64,000 nucleotides of DNA, taken from NCBI GenBank assembly GCA_964444665.1, contig CAYUIE010000001.1:186001-250000 (forward strand). The letters run 5' to 3'. This DNA is from CAYZTY01 sp964444665. Lineage in GTDB: Bacteria > Planctomycetota > Phycisphaerae > Sedimentisphaerales > CAYZTY01. The position numbers and the translations under genes were made by a program. Under the pieces are notes generated by a model. It searched no databases. It had not been told where the DNA came from and was given only the letters and a program-made list of their open reading frames with translations. This document shows, one piece after another, positions 16,509 through 25,284 of this stretch (within the stretch, counting starts at the first letter, position 1; each line of letters begins with the position of its first letter).

Positions 16509-19397
16509 ATGACTAAAGAGGAATTACTTGAAATTATAGAACAAGCGGCAAGAGATGGAAGGGCAAGGCTTAACCTAGTCGGCAGAAGCATAAAGGAGCT
16601 GCCGGCTGAGATTGGGCAGTTGAAAAATCTGCAAGAGCTCTATCTTTCCGACAATCAGCTTACATCAGTTCCGGACTCCTTGGAGCAGTTGACAAATCTA
16701 ATGTGGCTCTGTCTTTCCCATAATCAACTTACATCAGTTTCAGATGCGCTGGGGCAGTTAAAAAATCTACGGATGCTTGATCTTTCCGAAAATAGGCTTG
16801 GATCGGTTCCGGCCTCCTTAGGGCAGTTGAAAAATCTACAGGAGCTCTTGCTTTCCAGAAATCAGCTTACATCGGTTCCGGATACGATGGGGTGGTTAAG
16901 TAAACTGGAGAAGTTGGATCTTGATGGTAATAAGTTTACATCAGTACCGGACTGGTTAGGTCAATTGAGTAATCTACAGGAATTGTATCTTCGCTTCAAT
17001 AAACTTACATCGGTTCCGACCTCCTTAGGGACGTTGAAAAAACTGAAGGTACTCAATCTTTATCGTAATCAGATAACATCTGTACCGGCTTGGTTAGGTG
17101 AATTGAATAGTCTGAAGACGCTCTGGCTTTCCGGCAATCAGCTTACATCGGTTCCTAAATCGCTGGGTCAGTTGAGTAGTTTGCAGGATTTAGGTCTTAC
17201 CCACAATCAACTTACATCGATTCCGGACTCCTTAGGTCGGTTGAGTAATCTGCAGCATCTGTATCTTTCCAAAAATCGGCTAACATTGGTTCCTGGCTGG
17301 TTGGATCAGTTGAGAAACCTGATTAGGCTTGAATTGAGCGGAAATCAGATAACGGAATTGCCGTCTGCGACGTTGGAGCTAGAATTGGATATTAAGTGGG
17401 AATGGAAAAGGAATCCGAGTGAGAAAGGAATATTTCTGGCAGATAATCCTTTGGAAAAGCCGCCTATTGAGATTGTAAAACGGGGCAAGGGGGCAGTAAA
17501 GGAGTGGTTCAAAGCGCTGGAAGAGGAAGGAGAGAGACTACTTGATGAGGTAAAGGTGTTATTAGTAGGTTATGGAGGTGCGGGTAAGACATCGTTAGTT
17601 CGACGTTTAACAAGGGGAGAGTTTAAGAAAAACGAGCCAAAGACACACGGTGTGAGGATAAACGACTGGAAGATAAAAGTAGATGGTGAAGTGATAAATG
17701 TTCATTTCTGGGATTATGGGGGCCAAGGGATTATGCAGGCGACGCATCGAGTATTTTTCTCACAGCGTAGCTTGTATGTACTGGTCATCGATGCCAGGCA
17801 GGAGTCGAATCCAGAGGAGTGGCTGAAAAGTATAGAGAGTTTAGGAGGGAAGTCTCCTGTTCTAGTTGTAATTAATAAGATAGACGAACACGCATTTGGA
17901 TTGAACGAACCGGAACTTGAAAGAAAATACCCAAATATCAAGGGCTTCTACCATCTATCGTGTAAAAGCGGCGATGGCCTTAGATCGTTTAAGGAAGGTT
18001 TGAAGAAGCATATTGTGCAGATTGAAATGAGGGAAATAAAGTGGCCGAGACACTGGGCAAAAGTGAGGGAACAACTTGGACAACTTAAAAATGATTATAT
18101 TACATATGCGGAGTACGAAGATATTTGCAGAAAAGAGGGGGTGATTAAAGAGACAAGGCAAAGAGAGTTAATAAGAATATTGCATGAGCTTGGAGTAATG
18201 TTGCATTTTCCAGAAAGGAATTTGGCGGATACAGAAGTTCTTAATCCTGAGTGGGCCACAGAGGGGATATATAAAATTATTAATTCAAAAGAACTTAAGA
18301 AGCGCCAGGGTAAGCTGCCGGCAAACAAACTGAATTACGTATTGAATGTAGAGCGGTTAGAGGACCAGCGCGGCCGGCTAAAGAAATATAGCAAAAAGGA
18401 ACAAAACTATATCGCAGAGCTAATGAACAAGTTCGAGTTGTGCTACGAATTGGACGACGACACCATATTAGTTCCGGATTTATTGACTGAACAGGAGCCG
18501 AGGAAGGGTCTGCCGAAGGAAATTGATTTGCGGTTTTATTTTGAATATAATTTTCTTCCAGCAGTGGTGATGCCGCGTTTTATGGTGAAAAGTTGCGCCG
18601 ACCTGGATGCGAACCTGTGCTGGCGGACAGGGGCAGTTTTGAAGAATGAGTCATTTAGTGCGGTTGCAGTGGTCAGGCAGGACAGACGCGAAAGAAGAAT
18701 CTATGTTGAAGTGAGTGGCCGGCAGGCACGAGATTACTTCGCTACCATTCGAAGAACTATTCTGGAAATTAATAATAGTTTTGAGAAACTTGATGTTACA
18801 GAATGGGTGCCATTGCCTGATGAGTCAAATCATGCGGTGAAATACTTAGACTTGATAGGGCACGAGACCGCTAGACCCAGACGCGAAGAGAAATTCGTTG
18901 GAGAGCTTCAAAAGGGCTATCAAGTTGCGAAACTACTGGGGAGTATCGAAAGCCGGAAAGAGACCGGAGAGAGAATAAAGGAGATGTATGACCTGAGGGG
19001 CGTAAAGGTAGAAGGAGATTTGGTAATGGACGGTGACAAAATAAATGTAAAGGGTGACGCAATCGGTTCGGCGTTTGGGCGAGGAGCGAGTGCGCAAGCA
19101 GGTGATATTACAGTGGTTAGGCAGAACATAGAGAATTCTTCGGGTCTTGATGAAGATACAAAGGCAAAGTTGAGCAAAGCCTGTGAAGAATTGGAGAAGC
19201 TGAAGATGTGCGAGGAGGATGTGCGAGATGTACTTAATGATCTGGAACAGCTTCGAGGTGAGCTTGCGAAACCGGCAGAAGAACGGAATAAGAGAGGTGG
19301 GCGAATTAAGAAGCTGTGGGGGAAAATCAATATTATTGCTCAGCCTGTGGCGGCAGTACTATCGACGATATCAAGCATAGCACAACTATCAGGATAG
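16509..19397 (+). CDS. Roco protein: LRR, Roc GTPase and COR domain
   Basis: A 962-residue cytoplasmic protein. Residues about 20-290 hold some eleven leucine-rich repeats of 23 residues (L.NLQELYLSDNQLTSVP type). The Roc GTPase (about 345-510) has the P-loop GYGGAGKTSL with K360, the G3 motif WDYGGQG, G4 NKID and a SCKSG G5-like segment. The COR dimerisation domain follows (about 515-790, starting WPRHWAKVREQL). The C-terminus (about 850-962) has a Gly-rich beta segment (VKVEGDLVMDGDKINVKG, then GSAFGRGASAQAGDI) and a charged helix, ending in a hydrophobic stretch (IAQPVAAVLSTISSIAQL). Roco proteins are dimeric GTPases whose bacterial roles are mostly unknown. There is no kinase domain. It has its own promoter, and the glycosidase gene follows 22 bases later. 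The stop is TAG. Confidence 0.93.
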   Translation: MTKEELLEIIEQAARDGRARLNLVGRSIKELPAEIGQLKNLQELYLSDNQLTSVPDSLEQLTNLMWLCLSHNQLTSVSDALGQLKNLRMLDLSENRLGSVPASLGQLKNLQELLLSRNQLTSVPDTMGWLSKLEKLDLDGNKFTSVPDWLGQLSNLQELYLRFNKLTSVPTSLGTLKKLKVLNLYRNQITSVPAWLGELNSLKTLWLSGNQLTSVPKSLGQLSSLQDLGLTHNQLTSIPDSLGRLSNLQHLYLSKNRLTLVPGWLDQLRNLIRLELSGNQITELPSATLELELDIKWEWKRNPSEKGIFLADNPLEKPPIEIVKRGKGAVKEWFKALEEEGERLLDEVKVLLVGYGGAGKTSLVRRLTRGEFKKNEPKTHGVRINDWKIKVDGEVINVHFWDYGGQGIMQATHRVFFSQRSLYVLVIDARQESNPEEWLKSIESLGGKSPVLVVINKIDEHAFGLNEPELERKYPNIKGFYHLSCKSGDGLRSFKEGLKKHIVQIEMREIKWPRHWAKVREQLGQLKNDYITYAEYEDICRKEGVIKETRQRELIRILHELGVMLHFPERNLADTEVLNPEWATEGIYKIINSKELKKRQGKLPANKLNYVLNVERLEDQRGRLKKYSKKEQNYIAELMNKFELCYELDDDTILVPDLLTEQEPRKGLPKEIDLRFYFEYNFLPAVVMPRFMVKSCADLDANLCWRTGAVLKNESFSAVAVVRQDRRERRIYVEVSGRQARDYFATIRRTILEINNSFEKLDVTEWVPLPDESNHAVKYLDLIGHETARPRREEKFVGELQKGYQVAKLLGSIESRKETGERIKEMYDLRGVKVEGDLVMDGDKINVKGDAIGSAFGRGASAQAGDITVVRQNIENSSGLDEDTKAKLSKACEELEKLKMCEEDVRDVLNDLEQLRGELAKPAEERNKRGGRIKKLWGKINIIAQPVAAVLSTISSIAQLSG

Positions 19398-19419
19398 AAT
19401 CTTTATTAGCTTTGGGGTT

Positions 19420-20868
19420 TTGCATTTGTTGAGTAATTGTGAGAAGATTGAAAGATGGGGGATGTTTGAGATTTCGCTCGAAGGGCCGGCGGATGGTAAT
19501 CCGTTTGTGGATGTACAAATCGGTGCAGAGTTTCGATTAGGTGATAAAGTAGTCAGGCCTGAAGGTTTTTATGATGGCAGCGGTGTTTATAAGGTTCGTT
19601 TTATGCCCACAGAGGAGGGCACCTGGCAGTATTCGACCGTAAGTAATGTCCCTGAACTGGCCGGCAGGAAGGGCAGCTTTATTTGTACGGTCCCGTCCGA
19701 AGGTAATCACGGGCCGGTATGCGTTGATAAAAATAATCCGCGAAAACTCAGCTATGCCGACGGCACAGCGCATCTATCCATCGGCACAACGTGTTATGCC
19801 TGGACTCATCAGGGCGATGCGATGGAAGAGCAGACCCTGAAGACTCTCAACGACGCCCCATTCAACAAGGTGCGGATGTGTGTGTTTCCCAAATCATTTC
19901 CCTATAATGAAAACGAGCCGGTGTATTATCCGTACGAGGGCCGGCCGCTGAAAGACTGGGATTTCAAACGGCCCAATCCGGCATTTTGGCATCACTTTGA
20001 AAAACGAGTCCGGCAGCTTGCGGATATGGGCATCGAGGCCGACGTGATAATATTCCATCCTTATGACCGCTGGGGTTTTATGAATATGGGTGATGAAAAT
20101 AACCGATTCTATCTGCGTTATCTTATCGCCCGGCTGTCGGCGTTTCGCAACGTATGGTGGTCGATGGCTAACGAATACGACCTCTTTGAAAATTGGCCAC
20201 TGAGCTGGTGGGATGAATATATTTCGCTTGTCAGAAGCCACGACTCATACGGCCACTTGTGCGGTATCCATAACTGCCGGGCCTGGTACGACCATAATAA
20301 TCCGGGGCTAAGCCACGTTAGTATTCAGAGTAGTGATTTTCCCACAATCGAGAAAAATTTTGAAATGTATCCATCAAAGCCCCATATCTTTGATGAGTGC
20401 CGATATGAAGGTGATATTGAGCAGAGCTGGGGACGGCTGTCGCCCGAGGAGATGACACGTCATTTCTGGATGGGCTTTCTGGGCGGATGTTATGTCGGCC
20501 ACGGTGAGACGTATATGCATCCAGACGATTTACTGTGGTGGTCTAAAGGCGGCCTGCTTCAGGGCCAAAGCCCGGCCCGTATCCGTTTCTTAAAGGAAAT
20601 TCTCACCGCCTTGCCGTTCCAGGAGATGAGTCCTGATTTTTCACAAATGCCAAATATTTTTATACTCGCCAAATCCCACGAGCTTTACCTGATTTACTTT
20701 GCCGAGGCCGGCAAGTTCGAGATAGACCTGCCTGCAGGTGCCATTTACGAGCTTGAAGTTATCGATACGTGGAATATGAAAAAAACGCCGCAAGGCGCCG
20801 TCAAAGGCAGCAAATTCGAGTATGCAGGCAAAAAAGACCTTGCCCTGCATTTATGTGTTAGAAGTTAA
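19420..20868 (+). CDS. DUF5060-type glycoside hydrolase, no signal peptide
   Basis: A 482-residue protein with an N-terminal beta-sandwich of the DUF5060 type (about 10-95: ERWGMFEISLEGPADGNPF and FMPTEEGTWQY) and a TIM-barrel glycosidase part (about 105-400). WSMANEYD (E252) and FDECRYEG (E326) sit where acid/base and nucleophile Glu residues fall in clan GH-A-like enzymes. That assignment is inference. The best family guess is DUF4038/apiosidase-like. The first possible codon is TTG 19420. The first ATG (19462) would cut into the conserved ERWG segment, so a TTG start is favoured although no good ribosome site is seen. With no signal peptide it should act in the cytoplasm on imported oligosaccharides. 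It converges on the rhomboid gene with a 4-base overlap of their 3' ends. Confidence 0.75.
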   Translation: MHLLSNCEKIERWGMFEISLEGPADGNPFVDVQIGAEFRLGDKVVRPEGFYDGSGVYKVRFMPTEEGTWQYSTVSNVPELAGRKGSFICTVPSEGNHGPVCVDKNNPRKLSYADGTAHLSIGTTCYAWTHQGDAMEEQTLKTLNDAPFNKVRMCVFPKSFPYNENEPVYYPYEGRPLKDWDFKRPNPAFWHHFEKRVRQLADMGIEADVIIFHPYDRWGFMNMGDENNRFYLRYLIARLSAFRNVWWSMANEYDLFENWPLSWWDEYISLVRSHDSYGHLCGIHNCRAWYDHNNPGLSHVSIQSSDFPTIEKNFEMYPSKPHIFDECRYEGDIEQSWGRLSPEEMTRHFWMGFLGGCYVGHGETYMHPDDLLWWSKGGLLQGQSPARIRFLKEILTALPFQEMSPDFSQMPNIFILAKSHELYLIYFAEAGKFEIDLPAGAIYELEVIDTWNMKKTPQGAVKGSKFEYAGKKDLALHLCVRS

Positions 20869-21719
20869 TTGGAGCCGTGGCGGTTTCGCATTTGCTCGGC
20901 CTTGGTGGCCTTTTCGAGAATTTTTTTCTCCTGGCGAGTCAGGCTGCTAATGCCGGATTCGTGGACTTTCCTCAAAATTCGGTCAACTTCCTTCTCAAGT
21001 GCCCGCTCGCGGCCGAAATCGCTTTCCCATCTGACTACCCGGTTTTTCTCTCTGAGTTTTTTAAGCCAGGGTTGCCACATAACATAGATTGCCCCGGCAG
21101 CCATGCCGCCGAGATGCGCCGCTTCGCCGCCGGCATTTTCGCTGCGGCTCACTACAAGAACCAGATACATTATCGTTAGGATAATTGCCGCCTTTCTTAT
21201 TGGCAGGGGAAAGAGAATAAGTATGACCACAAAATGAGGGAAAAGGATTGCACAGGCCGCCAACATTCCTAATACCGCGCCGGAAGCCCCGACCATTGTA
21301 TGCCCACCGAGAAAACCGATGCCGACCAGAAACAGATAAAACAGGCCGCCTGCCGCACCACAGCTGAGATAAAACATGATGAATTTCCTGCCGCCCCAGT
21401 TGCGTTCAAGCGTGGGGCCTAAAAAGAAAACGCCCAGCATATTAAAAAGGACATGCCCGAATGAAGCATGCAGAAACTGGTAGCTTATGAGTCGCCAGAG
21501 TTGTATTGCTTTGGTAAGTGAGGAAGCGTCTACTGCAAACCATTGAACCAGAGAAGCAGCGAACGCCGGGCTAAATGCCATCAGGAGAAATACACCTATA
21601 TTTATGATAAGCAGCCATTTTACGGCAGGTGTGACGGGACTGAAGCCGAAGCGTATCGGCGGCATACCGCCCGATGGGCGGTAGTGCTCCTGTGTATAAT
21701 CTCTATCGTAAAGGCCCAT
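20865..21719 (-). CDS. Rhomboid intramembrane serine protease
   Basis: From ATG 21719 (MGLYDRDY) the protein has 284 residues. An in-frame ATG six codons earlier is less likely. Six hydrophobic segments span about 25-225. The catalytic dyad is visible: S146 in GASGAVLG and H202 in AAHLGGMAAG. It also has the rhomboid-typical WRLISYQFLHASFGHVLFNM loop. The charged C-terminal tail (about 230-284) ends in SLTRQEKKILEKATK, a short conserved tail found in several rhomboids of environmental bacteria by my recollection. It cleaves TM helices of unknown substrates. The divergent neighbour is the bioF-like gene. Confidence 0.92.
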   Translation of the reverse strand: MGLYDRDYTQEHYRPSGGMPPIRFGFSPVTPAVKWLLIINIGVFLLMAFSPAFAASLVQWFAVDASSLTKAIQLWRLISYQFLHASFGHVLFNMLGVFFLGPTLERNWGGRKFIMFYLSCGAAGGLFYLFLVGIGFLGGHTMVGASGAVLGMLAACAILFPHFVVILILFPLPIRKAAIILTIMYLVLVVSRSENAGGEAAHLGGMAAGAIYVMWQPWLKKLREKNRVVRWESDFGRERALEKEVDRILRKVHESGISSLTRQEKKILEKATKAEQMRNRHGSN

Positions 21720-21802
21720 AATACAAAAATCTCGCAAAATCTGCCAATATATAATACCATAATATCAGCACTTTGTGCAACGAATCAAAGGAAAAGTTAG
21801 CA

Positions 21803-22996
21803 ATGGGAAGGTTTGATTACCTAAATGAAACGCTTGAGCAGCTAAAGAAAGCGAATCTTTTCCGCAGCCTTCGGTCCATAGATTCTCCGCAGGGCTGTAT
21901 CGTACGCGTTGAGGGGGCTGAGAAAAACATCTTTTGTAGCAACAATTATCTTGGCCTGGCTAATCATCCACAGGTTATTCAGGCGGTTCTCGAAGCGGCC
22001 CGACAATACGGGTATGGTGCGGCCGCCTCCAGGCTTATCAGCGGCACGATGAGGCCGCACATCGAGCTGGAGGAACGCCTTGCAGATTTTCTTTATAAGG
22101 AAGCGGCACTTGTTTTTCCGGCCGGCTGGATGGCCAATGAGGCGGTCATTCGAACCATTCCGCAGAAGGGCGATATCGTCCTGCTGGATAAATTAGACCA
22201 CGCCTCAATAATCGACGCGGCAGGGGGCTGCCAGGCCGAGTTTAGAACCTATCGCCGCGACAGGCCGGAGAAGCTTGAGAAATTACTCTGCGAAAAAAAG
22301 TACAGACGAAAATTTATCATCACCGAGAGCATCTTTTCGATGGACGGCAACGCAGCGGACCTGAAGGCTCTTGTCGAGCTTAAAAATAAGTACGGGGCGT
22401 TTCTTATTGTCGATGAGGCGCACGCTTTCGGTTGCCTTGGGAAAAATGGTGCCGGTCTGGCCGAGGAGCTGGGACTGCTTGAGGAGATTGATGTCGTGGT
22501 TGCGACAATGAGTAAGGCGGTGGGAGCGACCGGCGGTGTTGTGGCCGGTGAAAAAAAGGTTATCGAATTTCTCATAAATAAGGCCCGCAGTTTCATATAC
22601 ACGACCTCACCGTCGCCGGTAAACTGCGCAGCGGCAATGGCGGCACTTGAGATAATAAAAACCGAGACTCATCGCAGAAGCAGGCTGAAGGAAAATGCCG
22701 ATTACCTCCGCGGGCGACTTGAGAAGCTTGGTTTGAATATCGGCCAGAGCCGCAGCCATATAATACCCGTCATCATCGGCACTGAAGAAGATACTTTGGC
22801 GGCTGCAGAGGAGCTTTATAACAGAGGTTTTTTTATTGTAGCTATCCGGCCGCCCACCGTGCCGGCAGGGACGGCAAGACTAAGGATATCCATTCAGAGT
22901 GAGCATACCAAGGGGCAGCTTGATGACTTGTGTGATACCTTTGCAGAATTAATCGCTGGTGGGATTTTGCCGGTTTTAAGTTCCCGGACTACCTGA
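21803..22996 (+). CDS. bioF: 8-amino-7-oxononanoate synthase-like PLP enzyme
   Basis: A 397-residue alpha-oxoamine synthase from ATG 21803, preceded by AAAGGAAAAG. Marks are FCSNNYLGLANHP, the Gly-rich YGYGAAASRLISGTM loop, VDEAHAFGCLG, and the Schiff-base lysine K238 in TMSKAVGATGG. The family condenses an amino acid with an acyl-CoA: AONS makes the biotin precursor from alanine and pimeloyl-CoA, and KBL cleaves 2-amino-3-ketobutyrate. No other biotin gene is in the window, so glycine C-acetyltransferase or a lipid-related paralogue cannot be excluded. An in-frame ATG at 21773 has no ribosome site. Its 3' end overlaps the lgt gene by 21 bases, tail to tail. Confidence 0.8.
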   Translation: MGRFDYLNETLEQLKKANLFRSLRSIDSPQGCIVRVEGAEKNIFCSNNYLGLANHPQVIQAVLEAARQYGYGAAASRLISGTMRPHIELEERLADFLYKEAALVFPAGWMANEAVIRTIPQKGDIVLLDKLDHASIIDAAGGCQAEFRTYRRDRPEKLEKLLCEKKYRRKFIITESIFSMDGNAADLKALVELKNKYGAFLIVDEAHAFGCLGKNGAGLAEELGLLEEIDVVVATMSKAVGATGGVVAGEKKVIEFLINKARSFIYTTSPSPVNCAAAMAALEIIKTETHRRSRLKENADYLRGRLEKLGLNIGQSRSHIIPVIIGTEEDTLAAAEELYNRGFFIVAIRPPTVPAGTARLRISIQSEHTKGQLDDLCDTFAELIAGGILPVLSSRTT

Positions 22997-23992
22997 ACGA
23001 CTCAGTGAAATTTTGTCGGGCCCGGCCCTGAAGAAAACCAGCATTAAAATCAGACCCAGCACCGCCAGCCCGGTTCCCATTATTTGTGAAATAGTTAGAC
23101 TGTCCACTTCGAAGGGATTGTCATCTCTAAGCGATTCCAGAAGGAACCGTGTTATGCCGTAAAGCACAAACATTAGCGCAAATGTGCAGCCCGGCGTGGG
23201 TGTAAACTTCCTGATAGCAGGTTCTTTCTTTGCCTTAATACCCCATCGCCAGAAGAGGAAAAGAACAAGTGACAGCATCGCTGCATTGCCTGAGGAATAT
23301 AGCTGTGTTGGGTGGACCTTCAAAGCTCGATAAGCGCCGCTTTTAACTTCATCTTTTTGCTTGTCGCTTAGCAGCCTGTAGGGTTTCAAGTTGCCCTGCT
23401 CGGCCTCAATCCAATCATTATTTGAGACAAGATAGCCGAAAAATTCGCTCGGCAGCTTTAACCATGGCTCGCTGCGATTCCTTGCGGGATTCGGATATAC
23501 CTGGCTAAGGTATGAAAACGAATGATAGGGGAAACGGACGGCCCAGGGTAGTTCTGTAGGTTTGCCAAAACAGCAACCGTTCAAAAAACAACCGATTCTG
23601 CCGAATGCCAGCGCGAGCATTAGCCCCATTGCAAGGATATCGAGGTAGCGGCGAACAGGCAGCTTGTGATAGAATAGGTATGCAATTATCACGGCTATGG
23701 AAAACGTAACGCCCCCAAGAAGCTCCAGCCCCCCGTGCCAAATAGCAAAGATGTTATGCCAATCGCCTTGAAATTCCGAGTAGTGATGTACAACGTAGAA
23801 CAGTCGTGCTCCAACCACGCCAGCTATCAGTGAGTATAGAGCGGCATTTGTTATCATCTGGGGGCTGGCGGTGATATCACGGGATAGCGACCTGATTACA
23901 AAGATGGCTACAAGGAAGCCGATGACCATCATCAGGCCGTAGCTCTTAATCGTTAGGTTAACGAAAGGTATTTCAAAAAGCTCAGGATACAT
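22976..23992 (-). CDS. lgt: Prolipoprotein diacylglyceryl transferase
   Basis: A 338-residue polytopic membrane enzyme that adds diacylglycerol to the lipobox cysteine of prolipoproteins. It has the ARLFYVVHHYSEF segment, the Lgt signature GRIGCFLNGCCFG, and the HPTQLYSS motif containing a conserved Tyr. About seven TM helices are seen. Between the signature and HPTQLY there are about 65 extra residues (roughly 155-220), which makes the periplasmic loop larger than in E. coli. It is the last gene of the dapL-folK-panC-panD run, 6 bases after panD. Confidence 0.95.
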   Translation of the reverse strand: MYPELFEIPFVNLTIKSYGLMMVIGFLVAIFVIRSLSRDITASPQMITNAALYSLIAGVVGARLFYVVHHYSEFQGDWHNIFAIWHGGLELLGGVTFSIAVIIAYLFYHKLPVRRYLDILAMGLMLALAFGRIGCFLNGCCFGKPTELPWAVRFPYHSFSYLSQVYPNPARNRSEPWLKLPSEFFGYLVSNNDWIEAEQGNLKPYRLLSDKQKDEVKSGAYRALKVHPTQLYSSGNAAMLSLVLFLFWRWGIKAKKEPAIRKFTPTPGCTFALMFVLYGITRFLLESLRDDNPFEVDSLTISQIMGTGLAVLGLILMLVFFRAGPDKISLSRSGSPGT

Positions 23993-23998
23993 TTAATC

Positions 23999-24355
23999 TC
24001 ACAAAAGATTTTTTATTTTGTTATTTTCGTCTACTACGATAACTTTCGGTTTGAGCTTCTTTGCTTCCTGCGGAGTATAATAGCCGAAGTTGAGTATGAT
24101 GATGGTATCGCCCGGATTAAATAGCCTTGCCGCCGCACCGAGGACTTCAATAGTTCCTGAACCGGCTTCGGCTGGTATGACATATGTCTCTGCTCTGTTT
24201 CCGTTAGTAACATCCGCCATCAAGACGGCTTCGTAGGGCAAAATCCCCGCTGCCGTCATCAATTCGGAATCGACGGCCAGGCTGCCTGAATAGTGTAGTC
24301 TTGTCTCGGTTACCGTAGCGGCGTGAATCTTACTTTTCAGGGCTTTAACAAACAT
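23999..24355 (-). CDS. panD: Aspartate 1-decarboxylase proenzyme
   Basis: A 118-residue protein of the usual PanD length. The self-cleavage site is visible as HYSGSL: cleavage between G24 and S25 turns the serine into the pyruvoyl cofactor. K9 in KSKIH and the TNGNRAETYVI segment match the family. It makes beta-alanine from aspartate for pantothenate synthesis and sits directly after panC, which uses the product. Confidence 0.96.
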   Translation of the reverse strand: MFVKALKSKIHAATVTETRLHYSGSLAVDSELMTAAGILPYEAVLMADVTNGNRAETYVIPAEAGSGTIEVLGAAARLFNPGDTIIILNFGYYTPQEAKKLKPKVIVVDENNKIKNLL

Positions 24356-24422
24356 CTTTTGTAAATTTCCGAATTAACAGATTCTTATCTTTTGACACAA
24401 TGACGTCGGTAATTATACGTTG

Positions 24423-25274
24423 TTATTTCTTCAAGTCCACCAATATATTGTCTATCAACCGGGCCTTGCCGATGTGAACGGCAAGCGCAACAAGTATTTT
24501 GCCTTCGGTGCGTGCGACGTCCTGCAGCGTTTCGGCATCGACGATACTAACGTAATCTATCTTTGCTGATGGCACCTGCTCTATCGTACGACACATTTCA
24601 GTGATAAGGGTCCGGCTGTCCGCAACTCCCTCTCCGATCATTTTTTTACATTTTTGCAGGGCTGTATACAGAACAGCGGAGTCTTTCTTCTCGGTCTCGG
24701 TCAAGTACCGGTTTCTGCTGCTGACCGCCAGGCCGTTTTTTTCCCGCACCGTAGGGCACACAACGATTTCCAGCGGCATATTCAAGTCGGCAACCATACG
24801 CTTAATCACAATTGCCTGCTGAGCGTCTTTTTGGCCGAAGAATGCGACGTTTGGCATAATAATATTAAACAGCTTTGCGCAAACAGTGGTTACTCCTCGG
24901 AAATGCCCCGGCCGGAACCGGCCGCAAAGAGGCTCGGTAAGCTTCCGGACATTGACCCAGGTCAGATTTTCCCGCGGATACATTTCCTGAACGGTTGGTG
25001 CGAAGATAACATCGACGCCCACTTTCTGGCACGCATCGGCATCAGCCTTCAGGTCGCGTGGGTAATTCTCAAAATCCTCACCTGGGCCGAACTGGCTCGG
25101 ATTAACAAATATACTAACTACAACGAAGTCGGTTTGCTGCTTTGCTGCTTCGATAAGAAACAGGTGTCCCGAATGCAGCGCGCCCATCGTGGGGACAAGA
25201 CTAATCTTTTTGCCTTTGTCGCGGGCGGCCTTAACCAAAGCTCTTACAGACTGTATCGTTTCTGCAATTTCCAT
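24423..25274 (-). CDS. panC: Pantothenate synthetase
   Basis: A 283-residue enzyme that joins pantoate and beta-alanine with ATP. It has the HIGH-like PTMGALHSGHL (M30, H34, H37), FVNPSQFGPGEDF, CGRFRPGHFRGV, FGQKDAQQ and the KMSKS-like SSRNRYL. Length and order are normal for bacterial PanC. It lies 10 bases after the trans-sulfuration gene and 67 bases ahead of panD. Confidence 0.97.
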   Translation of the reverse strand: MEIAETIQSVRALVKAARDKGKKISLVPTMGALHSGHLFLIEAAKQQTDFVVVSIFVNPSQFGPGEDFENYPRDLKADADACQKVGVDVIFAPTVQEMYPRENLTWVNVRKLTEPLCGRFRPGHFRGVTTVCAKLFNIIMPNVAFFGQKDAQQAIVIKRMVADLNMPLEIVVCPTVREKNGLAVSSRNRYLTETEKKDSAVLYTALQKCKKMIGEGVADSRTLITEMCRTIEQVPSAKIDYVSIVDAETLQDVARTEGKILVALAVHIGKARLIDNILVDLKK

Positions 25275-25284
25275 TATTTATTCT

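Noticed and set aside
16292..16591. Minus-strand 99-codon frame upstream of the Roco gene
   Set aside because: It contains the CPFEFAQGKL peptide that typically comes from translating an intergenic repeat, and it overlaps the Roco start.
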